This document shows, piece after piece, positions 34,355 to 42,557 of a DNA stretch of 46,903 bases. This stretch comes from Flavobacterium micromati (GTDB lineage Bacteria; Bacteroidota; Bacteroidia; Flavobacteriales; Flavobacteriaceae), in assembly GCF_900129585.1 (NCBI RefSeq), contig NZ_FQWF01000017.1, positions 1-46,903 on the forward strand, given 5' to 3'. The notes beneath the pieces are model-generated. The model did no database searches. It saw only the letters and a list, made by a program, of their open reading frames with translations, and was not told the DNA's origin. Position numbers and translations under genes: made by a program. Each line of letters opens with the position of its first letter. Position 1 is the stretch's first letter.

Positions 34355-34543
34355 CTAGCGTTTAAAAAATATTTTAATTAGAAATAAAACGGCAATAAAA
34401 CCGAGAAAAGCAATTAAAATTTTGTAATTGTCCTTGTAAAATATTTTGTGTAGTGGCAAATCCTTACGATAAGCATACCATACTGCAATAACAAATGCAA
34501 TGAAAAAAAGCGCTGCAAATACTAACTGTCCTTGACTAAACAT
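34355..34543 (-). CDS. Small two-helix membrane protein
   Basis: The 62-aa product has two hydrophobic helices (about residues 6-23, LVFAALFFIAFVIAVWYA, and 42-59, YKILIAFLGFIAVLFLIKIF). A basic linker containing YRKDLPLHKIFYKDNYK joins them. It starts at ATG 20 nt after an exact -7 box and has its own terminator, which supports it as a real gene. No function is recognised. Proteins of this size and plan are common in Flavobacterium. Confidence 0.75.
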   Translation of the reverse strand: MFSQGQLVFAALFFIAFVIAVWYAYRKDLPLHKIFYKDNYKILIAFLGFIAVLFLIKIFFKR

Positions 34544-34562
34544 ATTTTTCTATATTTTTTCA

Positions 34563-34570
34563 CAAATTTA
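34563..34570 (-). promoter_or_regulatory. -7 promoter box (TAAATTTG) of the 62-aa membrane protein
   Basis: Exact TAnnTTTG match 20 nt before the ATG. Confidence 0.55.
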
Positions 34571-34627
34571 GTTATTTGTTTAAGATTAGTTTCCTATTTT
34601 GTCTTTCATTTAATAAATATTTACAAG

Positions 34628-35011
34628 ATGCAAAAACAAATTAATGCGGTAAAAGATTTTCATATTACTTTTAAGATAGATTATAATACTGAGCCCAATG
34701 CAAATTTAGGTGATAGCAAACATCGACTTCGCTATGATCTGATGAAAGAGGAAAATGAAGAATATTTAGAAGCAACCCAAAACGGCGATTTAGTCGAAAT
34801 TGCAGATGCACTAGGTGACATGCTTTATATTCTCTGCGGAACTATCATTGAGCATGGTTTACAGGATAAAATTGAGGCGGTATTTGATGAAATTCAGCGC
34901 AGTAATATGAGTAAACTAGATCAAAACGGAAAACCAATATACAGAGAAGATGGCAAAGTGATGAAGGGGATAAATTACGTTAAACCAGATTTTTCAAAGA
35001 TTTTGAAATAG
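34628..35011 (+). CDS. MazG/HisE-like nucleoside triphosphate pyrophosphohydrolase
   Basis: From the ATG at 34628 the product is 127 aa; upstream in-frame starts would add a hydrophobic stretch that is not part of the family. The all-alpha NTP pyrophosphohydrolase pattern is visible: LRYDLMKEENEEYLEAT (the ExxE pair) and VEIADALGDMLYILCGT (the ExxD pair), which together bind magnesium. A C-terminal segment follows with NMSKLDQNGKPIYREDGKV, typical of the Bacteroidota subfamily. It probably hydrolyses non-canonical nucleotides. It is a single gene, convergent with ilvE. Confidence 0.87.
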   Translation: MQKQINAVKDFHITFKIDYNTEPNANLGDSKHRLRYDLMKEENEEYLEATQNGDLVEIADALGDMLYILCGTIIEHGLQDKIEAVFDEIQRSNMSKLDQNGKPIYREDGKVMKGINYVKPDFSKILK

Positions 35012-35060
35012 ACTTGATTTACTAAATAACTACTTTTATAAATGAAGAGCCGTTCACGAT

Positions 35061-35098
35061 AAAAAAAGTCGATTTTCGTTATGAAAATCGACTTTTAA
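35061..35098. terminator. Bidirectional terminator between the pyrophosphohydrolase gene and ilvE
   Basis: AAAAGTCGATTTTC pairs perfectly with GAAAATCGACTTTT around a 5-nt loop, with A and T runs outside. Confidence 0.9.
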
Positions 35099-35117
35099 GT
35101 TATTTACTCCGATGGTC

Positions 35118-36185
35118 TTATATCTTTACTGTCCATCCAAATTTATCTTCTTCCAACTTATTTTGAATGCTAGTTAATTTATTTTTTAATTGAAGAGCTA
35201 CTGTATTTTCAATTTTTGGCAATTCATAATAAATGTCTTGAAACGAGAAGCCAGCAATTGGACTTACAACAGCGGCAGTTCCGGATCCAAAAATTTCTTT
35301 TAAAGTGCCATTTTTTGATGCTTCTATTAACTCTGAAACTAATACTGGGCGTATTTCCAAGTTTATATTTTCACTTTTAGCTAGGTCAATTAAGGTTTTT
35401 CTAGTAACTCCGTCCAAAATACGTTCGCTCACAGGTGCGGTCAATAAGGTGTCATTAATTCTAAAAAAAACGTTCATCGTTCCAGCTTCTTCCAGCATGG
35501 TGTGCGTGGCATCATCAGTCCAAATTACCTGTTGAAAGCCTGCTTTATTGGCCAAGTTTGTTGGAAAAAACTGTGCGGCATAATTTCCAGCAGCTTTAGC
35601 AGCACCAATACCACCATTAGCGGCGCGGCTGTAATGCTCGGCAATCAAAACTTTTACCTCACCTGAATAATAAGAGGTAACAGGAGAGAGAATAATCATA
35701 AATTTATATTCAGTCGAGGGGTTGGCAATTACGCCACCACCGGTAGCAATCATAAATGGCCTAATGTACATTGCATTGCCGCTTCCTTTTTTAACCCACG
35801 CTTTGTCCAGTTGTAATAACTGATTCAATCCGCTCATAAATATTTCTTCAGGAACTTCTGGCATAGCCATTCTAACTGCCGATTTATTAAATCTTTTAAA
35901 ATTTTCATCAGGTCTAAAAAGCCATATTGCATCGCTACCATCTTTATAGGCTTTCATTCCTTCAAAAATTGCTTGACCATAATGAAAAACACGACTTGAT
36001 GGGTCTAATAAAAAAGGAGCGTAAGGCTTAATAACTGGTTGTTGCCATTCCCCATTTTTAAAATCACATTCAAATAAATGATCCGTGAAAACGGAACCAA
36101 AGCTTAAATTTTCAAAATCCACTGCATTTATTTTCGAAACTAGAGATTTTGTTATTTCGATTTTGCAAGTTTGAGATACATTCAT
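35118..36185 (-). CDS. Branched-chain amino acid aminotransferase (IlvE)
   Basis: It interconverts branched-chain amino acids and their 2-oxoacids using pyridoxal phosphate. From the ATG at 36185 the product is 355 aa; a longer frame would add 18 unusual residues. The fold-type IV pattern includes HYGQAIFEGMKAY, GAAKAAGNYAAQF with the PLP lysine, EEAGTMNVFF and ILDGVTRKTLIDLA. The length fits the longer IlvE class. A -7 box lies about 90 nt upstream. Confidence 0.95.
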   Translation of the reverse strand: MNVSQTCKIEITKSLVSKINAVDFENLSFGSVFTDHLFECDFKNGEWQQPVIKPYAPFLLDPSSRVFHYGQAIFEGMKAYKDGSDAIWLFRPDENFKRFNKSAVRMAMPEVPEEIFMSGLNQLLQLDKAWVKKGSGNAMYIRPFMIATGGGVIANPSTEYKFMIILSPVTSYYSGEVKVLIAEHYSRAANGGIGAAKAAGNYAAQFFPTNLANKAGFQQVIWTDDATHTMLEEAGTMNVFFRINDTLLTAPVSERILDGVTRKTLIDLAKSENINLEIRPVLVSELIEASKNGTLKEIFGSGTAAVVSPIAGFSFQDIYYELPKIENTVALQLKNKLTSIQNKLEEDKFGWTVKI

Positions 36186-36272
36186 GATAGTATAATAATT
36201 TTTTAATTTTGTGTTGGTCAATAGAAAAAAGTAAAACAAAAACTTTTAGATAAAGTAAAATTTATTTTGGTG

Positions 36273-36280
36273 CAAAATTA
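36273..36280 (-). promoter_or_regulatory. -7 promoter box (TAATTTTG), possible ilvE promoter
   Basis: Exact TAnnTTTG match about 88 nt before the ilvE ATG, implying a leader of about 80 nt. No clear TTG element. Confidence 0.35.
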
Positions 36281-36423
36281 AATAAAAATCAGCAAATTGC
36301 TTATCGAAAAACCATTAATTATACTGTTCATCAACTTATTTTATTATTTAGTTAATTTCTAATCCTAAAAGTATGAATCCAGTTGCTTTTGAATTATCTA
36401 ATCATTTTAGAAGTTTCACGCAA

Positions 36424-36441
36424 TACTTTTGCTTATTTTTG
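36424..36441 (+). promoter_or_regulatory. Two overlapping-range -7 boxes upstream of mnmD
   Basis: TACTTTTG (36424-36431) and TATTTTTG (36434-36441) both match TAnnTTTG exactly, 45-55 nt before the mnmD TTG start. The rest of the 300-nt gap 36186-36485 shows no supported gene; a 36-codon ORF at 36373 has no other support. Confidence 0.45.
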
Positions 36442-36485
36442 AACTGCTATATTATTTTAATGCGGTATAACTATAAATTATAATT

Positions 36486-37148
36486 TTGAAAAGAGAAATA
36501 ATCCAGACACTTGACGGCTCAACAACCATACATTTAACTGATTGGGATGAATGCTATCATTCTAAACACGGAGCAATTCAAGAAGCCCAACATGTGTTCA
36601 TTAAAAATGGGCTTTCTTTATTTCAAAATAAATCCATTTCGATACTCGAAATTGGTTTTGGAACTGGTTTGAATGCTTTTATAACCGTTTTGCAAGGTAA
36701 AAAAATGAATCAAGTAATTGATTATGTTGGAGTAGAGGCTTACCCTATTTCTGCGAGCGAAGTTTTAAGTATGAATTATGTAGAGCAATTAAATGCAAAT
36801 TCAGCTCGTGCCATTTTTGAAAAAATGCATGAAAGCAACTGGGAAGAAAAAATTATAATTTCAGACGATTTTACATTAATGAAACGCAAACAATTCTTTG
36901 AAACCATTGACGATGAAAATAGATTTGATCTTATTTATTTTGATGCTTTTGGTTATCGCGTGCAACCAGAATTGTGGAGCACAGCAATTTTCAAAAAAAT
37001 GTTCAATTCGCTAAAGGCAAATGGAGTTCTAGTCACTTATGCAGCACGTGGCGTCGTAAAAAGAAGTATGATCGAAGTGGGTTTTACAGTTGAAAAGCTA
37101 GCTGGACCTCCCGGCAAGCGAGAAATGTTTCGGGCAATTAAAAAATAA
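36486..37148 (+). CDS. MnmD-type tRNA methyltransferase (MnmC-like methyltransferase domain)
   Basis: It is predicted to methylate the 5-aminomethyl-2-thiouridine at tRNA position 34 using SAM. The 220-aa product starts with TTG and the family-typical KREIIQTLDGSTTIHLTDW, followed by YHSKHGAIQEAQHVFIKNGL. The SAM-binding ILEIGFGTGLNAF is near residues 55-67, and the acidic YFDAFGYRVQPELW and TYAARGVVKRSM are typical of DUF752/MnmC. The FAD oxidase half of enterobacterial MnmC is absent, as in MnmD stand-alone enzymes. Confidence 0.9.
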   Translation: MKREIIQTLDGSTTIHLTDWDECYHSKHGAIQEAQHVFIKNGLSLFQNKSISILEIGFGTGLNAFITVLQGKKMNQVIDYVGVEAYPISASEVLSMNYVEQLNANSARAIFEKMHESNWEEKIIISDDFTLMKRKQFFETIDDENRFDLIYFDAFGYRVQPELWSTAIFKKMFNSLKANGVLVTYAARGVVKRSMIEVGFTVEKLAGPPGKREMFRAIKK

Positions 37149-37309
37149 AGTATCTTAAATAATCATTCTCGATTTTTATAAATAGAACGCGTGTTTTATT
37201 GCTAAATCAAAAACCAAAAACTTCGTTAAATAATTATCAGATGATTGTAAAAGGATGTATTTTTACATCGATTTCGAAATAAATAATAAACTAAAATCTG
37301 CCTTTTATC

Positions 37310-37507
37310 ATGACAAAAATAATGTTTGACTACACAAAATCAGTTTTAGAAAGAGTAAGTTTTGATGCTAAACTCTTCTGTAAAGAGTTAGAAAAAGCTA
37401 TAAAAATGTTGTTACCTTATGAAATGGAACAATTAAGGGAGTGGTTACTCAGTTTTACGTTAGGAAGGCCTGAACTTAGACAATGTTTAGCTATTGTAAA
37501 TTCATAA
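37310..37507 (+). CDS. Small helical protein of unknown function (65 aa)
   Basis: The 65-aa product is predicted helical (TKSVLERVSFDAKLFCKELEKAIKMLLPYEMEQLREWL) with no membrane segment. I recall similar short proteins with the MFDYTK start in flavobacteria, so it is probably genuine, although its role is unknown. A strong terminator follows immediately after the stop codon, which supports expression. An alternative start is the second Met (residue 5). Confidence 0.7.
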   Translation: MTKIMFDYTKSVLERVSFDAKLFCKELEKAIKMLLPYEMEQLREWLLSFTLGRPELRQCLAIVNS

Positions 37508-37550
37508 AAAATAAAGAAAGGAAGTCATTTAGCTTCCTTTCTTTATTTTT
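37508..37550. terminator. Bidirectional terminator shared by the 65-aa gene and oxyR
   Basis: A 17-bp stem (AAAATAAAGAAAGGAAG with its complement) and an 8-nt loop. The right arm contains the oxyR stop codon (37543-37545), so oxyR ends inside the hairpin. Confidence 0.88.
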
Positions 37551-38484
37551 TATATATCGAGGGGATTATTTGTACATTTTGAAAAACTATAGCACCTTTA
37601 ATTACACCTGCAATCGTACTTCTTAATGCTTCAATTATATGAATCTTCAATTCGTTTTTTGGAAAAATTAAACTTACTTCCCGCGCTGGCTTTGGTTCCT
37701 TAAAGTGTCTAAGTTTCAATTTATCAGCATCTTTCAAATCAAGGGTGTGCAAATAGGGAAGTAATGTTGTGCCCAAACCTTCATCTGCTAATTTTATTAA
37801 TGTTTCAAAACTTCCACTTTCGATCCGAAAATTTCCTTTTTCTTCTCTAATAGTGTTTTTACATAAATTTAAAATTCCATCACGAAAACAATGTCCATCT
37901 TGTAACAGTAAAATTTCATTTAAGTTTAAGTCGGAAATTTCTATTTCTTCTTTTTGGAAATGATGATGGCTCTCTGGAATATAGGCTACAAAAGGCTCGA
38001 AATACAATACGATTTCTTTTATTTTATCCTCTAGAAGCGGAGTTGCAGCGATTGCTGCATCAAGATGACCGTTATTGAGTTTTGTAATAATTTCATCAGT
38101 GTTGAGCTCCTCAATAATAAGTTTAACTTTTGGATATTTTTTAATAAAATTATTTAAAAACATAGGCAGTAAAGTAGGCATAATAGTAGGAATAATTCCA
38201 AGCTTAAATTCTCCTCCTATAAAACCTTTTTGCTGTTCAACTATGTCCTGAATTCGATCTGCTTCGTTGACAATGTTTTTGGCTTGGTTTACAATTTTTT
38301 GACCAATATCTGTCAGCTGAATTGGTTTTTTTGTTCGGTCAAATATCTGTATCCTTAATTCCTCCTCAATTTTTTGAATTTGCATACTCAATGTAGGTTG
38401 AGTGACAAAACATTTTTCAGCTGCTAGCGTGAAGTTTTTATGCTCAGCCACCGCAAGAACATATTTTAATTGTGTTATTGTCAT
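37543..38484 (-). CDS. OxyR, LysR-type peroxide sensor
   Basis: The 313-aa product has an N-terminal LysR winged HTH (residues 1-60, NFTLAAEKCFVTQPTLSMQIQKIEEEL) and a substrate-like sensing domain. Two cysteines fall in LLLQDGHCFRDGILNLC, at residues 199 and 208. These are the same positions and motif as the redox pair of E. coli OxyR, which forms a disulfide with peroxide. It is divergent from dps, a classical OxyR target. A -7 box and an inverted repeat lie in the shared 108-nt region. Confidence 0.95.
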   Translation of the reverse strand: MTITQLKYVLAVAEHKNFTLAAEKCFVTQPTLSMQIQKIEEELRIQIFDRTKKPIQLTDIGQKIVNQAKNIVNEADRIQDIVEQQKGFIGGEFKLGIIPTIMPTLLPMFLNNFIKKYPKVKLIIEELNTDEIITKLNNGHLDAAIAATPLLEDKIKEIVLYFEPFVAYIPESHHHFQKEEIEISDLNLNEILLLQDGHCFRDGILNLCKNTIREEKGNFRIESGSFETLIKLADEGLGTTLLPYLHTLDLKDADKLKLRHFKEPKPAREVSLIFPKNELKIHIIEALRSTIAGVIKGAIVFQNVQIIPSIYKK

Positions 38485-38503
38485 AGTATAATATTTTACA
38501 ATG

Positions 38504-38540
38504 CAAATTTACTAAAACTATAGCTTTTTATTATGGTTTT
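38504..38540. promoter_or_regulatory. oxyR promoter box and candidate OxyR operator
   Basis: On the minus strand, TAAATTTG at 38511-38504 is an exact -7 box 20 nt before the oxyR start. Next to it AAAACTAT (38514-38521) and ATGGTTTT (38533-38540) form an inverted repeat (7 of 8) around an 11-nt centre, the T-N11-A layout of LysR-type sites. A second palindrome, CGTAAATTTACG, lies at 38553-38564 nearer dps. Confidence 0.45.
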
Positions 38541-38592
38541 TTAATTATTGTTGCGTAAATTTACGTTTAGTTGTAATATTAAAATAAAAGAA

Positions 38593-39072
38593 ATGAAAAC
38601 AAATATCTTAGGTCTCGCTGTAAAAGAATCGGAAGTGATTGCAAATGAGTTAAACATTTTATTGTCAAATTTTCAAGTATATTATCAGAATTTGAGAGGA
38701 ATTCACTGGAATATTAGAGGGAAGCGCTTTTTTGATTTACATGTTAAGTTTGAGGAATTATACACAGATTCTCAAATTAAAATTGACTTAATTGCCGAAA
38801 GGGTTTTAACAGTTGGAGGAACTCCTCTTCATACTTTTGAGGATTACATTCAAAATAATCAATTAGTTGTTGGTAAAAATATTTCAAATGATGAAAAAGC
38901 AGTTCAGTTGATAGTTACGTCTTTATCACATTTACTGAAAATGGAAAGAGAAATTCTTACCAAGTCATCTGAAATTAATGATGAGGGAACTAATGCAATG
39001 ATGAGCGATTTCATCGCAGAACAAGAAAAAACAATTTGGATGATGCAAGCTTGGCTTGAAGAAAGTTTATAA
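38593..39072 (+). CDS. Dps-family DNA-binding ferritin-like protein
   Basis: It forms a 12-subunit shell that oxidises and stores iron and protects DNA from peroxide. From the ATG at 38593 the product is 159 aa. The ferroxidase-site pattern spans GIHWNIRG, FFDLHVKFEELY and IDLIAERVLTVGGTPLHT (His, Asp and Glu ligands shared between subunits). An in-frame TTG 45 nt upstream would precede the family start and is not used here. Divergent from oxyR, so peroxide induction is likely. Confidence 0.95.
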   Translation: MKTNILGLAVKESEVIANELNILLSNFQVYYQNLRGIHWNIRGKRFFDLHVKFEELYTDSQIKIDLIAERVLTVGGTPLHTFEDYIQNNQLVVGKNISNDEKAVQLIVTSLSHLLKMEREILTKSSEINDEGTNAMMSDFIAEQEKTIWMMQAWLEESL

Positions 39073-39085
39073 CTTCTATTTTGAT

Positions 39086-39129
39086 AAAAAAAGCAAAATA
39101 AAAATTCCTGTTTTTATTTTGCTTTTTTT
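39086..39129. terminator. Bidirectional terminator between dps and the SbtA-like gene
   Basis: A 19-bp near-perfect stem (AAAAAAAGCAAAATAAAAA and its complement) with a 6-nt loop and flanking T or A runs, about 15 nt after dps. Confidence 0.85.
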
Positions 39130-39204
39130 TTCGTTTACTAAATAATCATTCTTGCAATATTTATAGAACACGATTATTGGGACGAGTGTATTTTTGCTAT
39201 TTTT

Positions 39205-40164
39205 TTATGCCATAATTATGGATAAATAAATAGGCATTCCTAAAGTTATGTTAAAAGGAAATGTTATCGCAAGTGCCATTGGTAAAAATAAACCTGGGTT
39301 AGCTTTTGGAACTGCTATTTTCATTGCTGCTGGAACTGCAATATAAGAGGCGCTTGCTGCTAAAACTGATAAAATAAATCTATTTCCAACATCATCAGTA
39401 ATTACACTACTTGCAATTGCAACGATGCAACCGTTAATAAGAGGTATCGCAATGGCAAATAGAATTGCAAACCAACCACTTTTTATAAAATCGCCTAGTT
39501 TTCTTCCACTTATAATTCCCATGTCCAGCAGAAACATAGCTAAAAATCCTTTGAATAGGTCATTAGTAAATGGTTTTATTCCCATTGCTTGCTCATCACT
39601 GGCAAGCATGCCAATAATTAAACTACCTAAAATTAGTAAAACACTACCATTGGTAAATGAATGTTTAATTAACGATAAAATTGAGGTATTTGATTCCGTT
39701 TTTTTATCAAACATCCTGATCAAAATTACTCCTACAATTATTGCGGGTGCCTCCATTAAAGCCATTACAGCGACCATATGTCCGCTAAAAGTCATATTTT
39801 GAAGTTCGAGAAAACTAACTGCTGTCACAAAGGTAACTGCGCTAACTGAGCCATAAGCCGCTGCAATGGCTCCTGAATCATAGATGTTAAATTTTCGTCG
39901 GAGTATAAAAAAAGAATACACAGGAATGATCAAAGCAATCAAAACTCCAAATACAACTGACCAAACAATTTCCATCGTGAAATCGCTATGCGCTAGTTCT
40001 TGTCCGCCTTTAAACCCAATTGAAAACAGTAAGTAAAGGGAAATAAATTTTGAAGAGTTTTTTGGTATTTCTAAATCACTTTTTAATTTTACAGCTAGTA
40101 CTCCCAAAATAAAAAAGAGCAATGCTGGATTGGTAAGATTTTCAAAAAGTAAGTCTAAATTCAT
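39205..40164 (-). CDS. SbtA-like sodium-dependent bicarbonate transporter family protein
   Basis: The 319-aa product has about ten hydrophobic helices in two similar halves. Typical SbtA/DUF897 blocks are present: SLYLLFSIGFKGGQEL near residues 43-58, AAAYGSVSAVTFVTAVSFLE near 100-119, and SASYIAVPAAMKIAVPKANPGLFLPMALAITFPFN near the C terminus. Cyanobacterial members import bicarbonate with sodium. The substrate in Bacteroidota is not established. It lies 6 nt after the TsaC gene and is the last gene of the icd run. Confidence 0.87.
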   Translation of the reverse strand: MNLDLLFENLTNPALLFFILGVLAVKLKSDLEIPKNSSKFISLYLLFSIGFKGGQELAHSDFTMEIVWSVVFGVLIALIIPVYSFFILRRKFNIYDSGAIAAAYGSVSAVTFVTAVSFLELQNMTFSGHMVAVMALMEAPAIIVGVILIRMFDKKTESNTSILSLIKHSFTNGSVLLILGSLIIGMLASDEQAMGIKPFTNDLFKGFLAMFLLDMGIISGRKLGDFIKSGWFAILFAIAIPLINGCIVAIASSVITDDVGNRFILSVLAASASYIAVPAAMKIAVPKANPGLFLPMALAITFPFNITLGMPIYLSIIMA

Positions 40165-40170
40165 AACATA

Positions 40171-41130
40171 TTAGTTTTTTGTAGCGCGTAACAAGCGATC
40201 GTTAATTGATTTTCCTAAATTATTATTTGGAAATTTTTCAGCAATAATTAAATCTAAATTTTCTTTATCTAGTCGGTGCATTGCTGCATATAAATTAGAC
40301 ATTGCTTCTTTTAGATCGGCTGTTTCAGAAAGTATTTCCGTCACAGTATTTGGGAATAAGTAATCATTTGGTTGAAAAAGTAAAAGTCCAATTCTTTGAC
40401 CCTTAAATTTCGGCATTTCATTTGCAACATCGTTTACTAAAATTGTTTTTGTTTTGGGTGCGTAATGTCTGGACAACATTCCTGGCGCATTAGGCGTATT
40501 TTCATCATTATTTTTGATTTCAATTGCACCGATAACAGCTTCTAGATCTTCAATTGATATAGATCCTAAGCGATATAAAACAGCTTTGTTATCTTCAAAG
40601 CCAATAATAGTAGATTCAATTCCGTTTTGACATTTTCCGCCATCCAAGACTAAGGAAAGATCATCTTGAAAATAATTAGCCACATGTTGAGCAGTTGTTG
40701 GACTTATAGATCCAAAAGGATTTGCGCTTGGTGCTGCAAGCGGAAATGGGAGTGACTTTAGCAAAGCAAGAGTTAATGGATGGTTGGGCACTCTGACGGC
40801 AACTGTATCTTTTCCAGCTGTTATAATATCAGGTATAGCCGAGTTTTTTTTTAAGACTAAAGTCAATGAACCAGGCCAGAAATGCGAAGCTAATTTTGCA
40901 GCTTTTTCAGGGATTTCAATTGCTATTTTGACCAATTCCTCTTTGTCGTGAATGTGTACAATTAACGGATTAAAAAGTGGTCTTTTTTTAGTTTCAAAAA
41001 TTTTTTTGATTGCCGTTTCACTGTAAATATTTCCAGCTAAACCATATACGGTCTCTGTTGGTATAGAAACTAAATCGTTATTTTCAAGAATTTTTTTAGC
41101 TTTGATTAAATCAGTTGAAATTTCAATCAT
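40171..41130 (-). CDS. Threonylcarbamoyl-AMP synthase (TsaC2/Sua5 type)
   Basis: It makes threonylcarbamoyl-AMP from threonine, bicarbonate and ATP, the first step of t6A modification of tRNA position 37. The 319-aa product has the YrdC domain (about residues 1-200: VSIPTETVYGLAGN, KKRPLFNPLIVHI, APSANPFGSISPTTA). The linker MLSRHYAPKTK and a C-terminal Sua5 domain (to 319) place it in the longer Sua5 form. It consumes bicarbonate, which gives a possible reason for its place directly before an SbtA-like transporter gene. Confidence 0.93.
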   Translation of the reverse strand: MIEISTDLIKAKKILENNDLVSIPTETVYGLAGNIYSETAIKKIFETKKRPLFNPLIVHIHDKEELVKIAIEIPEKAAKLASHFWPGSLTLVLKKNSAIPDIITAGKDTVAVRVPNHPLTLALLKSLPFPLAAPSANPFGSISPTTAQHVANYFQDDLSLVLDGGKCQNGIESTIIGFEDNKAVLYRLGSISIEDLEAVIGAIEIKNNDENTPNAPGMLSRHYAPKTKTILVNDVANEMPKFKGQRIGLLLFQPNDYLFPNTVTEILSETADLKEAMSNLYAAMHRLDKENLDLIIAEKFPNNNLGKSINDRLLRATKN

Positions 41131-41138
41131 TGTTTTTA

Positions 41139-41975
41139 TTACGGATTACAATTGTCACAATACGTTGGATCTTCTACTTGAATACCTCGAGGAAACATTT
41201 TTTCTTGCTGGAAACCACATTTTTTGCATTGATATAAATGGCTCAAAGTGGATCTAGTGGGCAAGGAGCAAAGGGCGCAAGGTAATCCAAATTGTGCAGA
41301 TACAACATCAAATCCGGGAGTTTTACAATTAGGACAACAATTTTTTATTTTTTCAATCAGTGAATAAGTCACCTTTTCAATTACCTTCATGCGTGTGGGA
41401 TTGCGATGTGCGCGCATGTCAGTTTCAGCATAAATACTTGAATGATCTGATTTTAAACGGTTGTATTGTTCCAATAATTCCACTAACGAGTCAAAATCTT
41501 TACGGATTTTCAGTGGATTTTTTTCGCTCGATTTTAGTATAATTCCATGAGCTGGGAACTGAATATTTTGAGCAAATTCTATTAAATCCTTTTCAAATTC
41601 AATCGTTATTCCTTTACTATTAGTCTCTAAGCTAAGTTCTCTAGCAACAATTTCTATATCATTTTTGAAGTCTTTAAGCATTATCATTTCTTCATTTGCC
41701 GAAGCGAAAAAAAGAGTGGGATGTGCTCCAAAAGAACCTTCGCTAGCAATTACTAAATCGCAATTAGTGTTTTGAAAGCCAAGTAAACATTTATTTCTTA
41801 AAGTTGTTAATGCATTGTCTTTTCTTTCGATTTCTCCTGAAAAGGTTCCCAACGAATCTGTGTCAAAAGCAGTAGAGATAAAACAAAGTGCACCAATGGC
41901 TTTTTCAATCAGTGGTGCAATTATTTTTTCCTTTTGATGTTTTGTTGCAATTAAAAGTTTTCGCCCTGTAAACAT
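41139..41975 (-). CDS. DUF6671-type protein with zinc ribbons
   Basis: The 278-aa product has an N-terminal domain (about residues 1-185, beginning FTGRKLLIATKHQKEKIIAPLIEKA) of unknown function. A short basic stretch (ETDMRAHRNPTRMKVI) follows, then a cysteine-rich C terminus with pairs CCPNC, CALC, CKKC and CDNC that probably form two zinc ribbons. It abuts the 92-aa gene without a gap and precedes tsaC by 8 nt. The family is uncharacterised as far as I know. Confidence 0.8.
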   Translation of the reverse strand: MFTGRKLLIATKHQKEKIIAPLIEKAIGALCFISTAFDTDSLGTFSGEIERKDNALTTLRNKCLLGFQNTNCDLVIASEGSFGAHPTLFFASANEEMIMLKDFKNDIEIVARELSLETNSKGITIEFEKDLIEFAQNIQFPAHGIILKSSEKNPLKIRKDFDSLVELLEQYNRLKSDHSSIYAETDMRAHRNPTRMKVIEKVTYSLIEKIKNCCPNCKTPGFDVVSAQFGLPCALCSLPTRSTLSHLYQCKKCGFQQEKMFPRGIQVEDPTYCDNCNP

Positions 41976-42254
41976 TTATTTTTCTAAGCTTATTGTAACA
42001 GTACTTTTGATAACTAAATTGGAAGCACTAAATTTAGATTCATCAATTAATTTTTTAATTGCTTCTTTTGCGGTAATAAGTTCGTCAATTCGATGTTTAG
42101 AATGTGAAAGATCTTTATTAAACCGGATGTGATTGCTGAAATCTTCTCTATTGTGATAATCTATTTTATAATCAAACAAAGCTGCTAAAATATTAGCAGC
42201 TTCATCTGATGAAAATATCCCATCTATTAGTTTAAATTCCGTTTCATTTTTCAT
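41976..42254 (-). CDS. Small protein, paralogue of the 42297-42539 product
   Basis: The 92-aa product has no signal or membrane segment. Its core, FKLIDGIFSSDEAANILAAL, then KIDYH, matches the neighbouring 80-aa protein position by position (L-x-x-G-x-F, D/E-A, K-I-x-x-H), and both end in a short alternating beta-type tail. It is thus a tandem duplicate with a conserved N-terminal helix-hairpin plan. It abuts the DUF6671 gene (stop at 41976, next start at 41975). The function is unknown. Confidence 0.78.
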   Translation of the reverse strand: MKNETEFKLIDGIFSSDEAANILAALFDYKIDYHNREDFSNHIRFNKDLSHSKHRIDELITAKEAIKKLIDESKFSASNLVIKSTVTISLEK

Positions 42255-42296
42255 ATTGTAAATTTTTTAACAAAAAGCAAATTTAGTTTAAGTTTG

Positions 42297-42539
42297 CTAT
42301 TTAATTTTCAAGGATGAATTTATATTTACACTGTCATTTTTTGAATTCAAAAAAGTTCGAGCATCATAAAGCGAGTTTTGTAGCGCTTTGATTTTATTCT
42401 CCCTACTTTTAATATCCTCTTCTTGTTGTGATTTACTTATTTTACTCTCATGAAATTTAATTTTTACTTCAATCATTTTAGTTATTAATTCTACCGCATC
42501 ATTAGCATTGAATTCGCCTTCAAGAAGTTGTATTGTCAT
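42297..42539 (-). CDS. Small protein, paralogue of the 41976-42254 product
   Basis: The 80-aa product starts at ATG with IQLLEGEFNANDAVELITKM, then KIKFH and a helical, coiled-coil-like stretch (QQEEDIKSRENKIKALQNSL), ending in VNINSSLKIK. It aligns with the next gene's product over its first 35 residues and its tail. It lies 18 nt after icd on the same strand. It is probably cytoplasmic. The function is unknown. Confidence 0.78.
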   Translation of the reverse strand: MTIQLLEGEFNANDAVELITKMIEVKIKFHESKISKSQQEEDIKSRENKIKALQNSLYDARTFLNSKNDSVNINSSLKIK

Positions 42540-42557
42540 ATTGAGTCGTTTTATAAT

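Noticed and set aside
36373..36483. 36-codon ORF between ilvE and mnmD
   Set aside because: It overlaps two exact -7 boxes that better serve mnmD, and its composition shows nothing protein-like.
36481..36488. TAATTTTG overlapping the mnmD start, and the same word at the ECF sigma start (32892-32899, minus)
   Set aside because: A -7 box there would put the transcription start inside the coding region. The TTG start codons fit the family N termini, so the match is probably chance.
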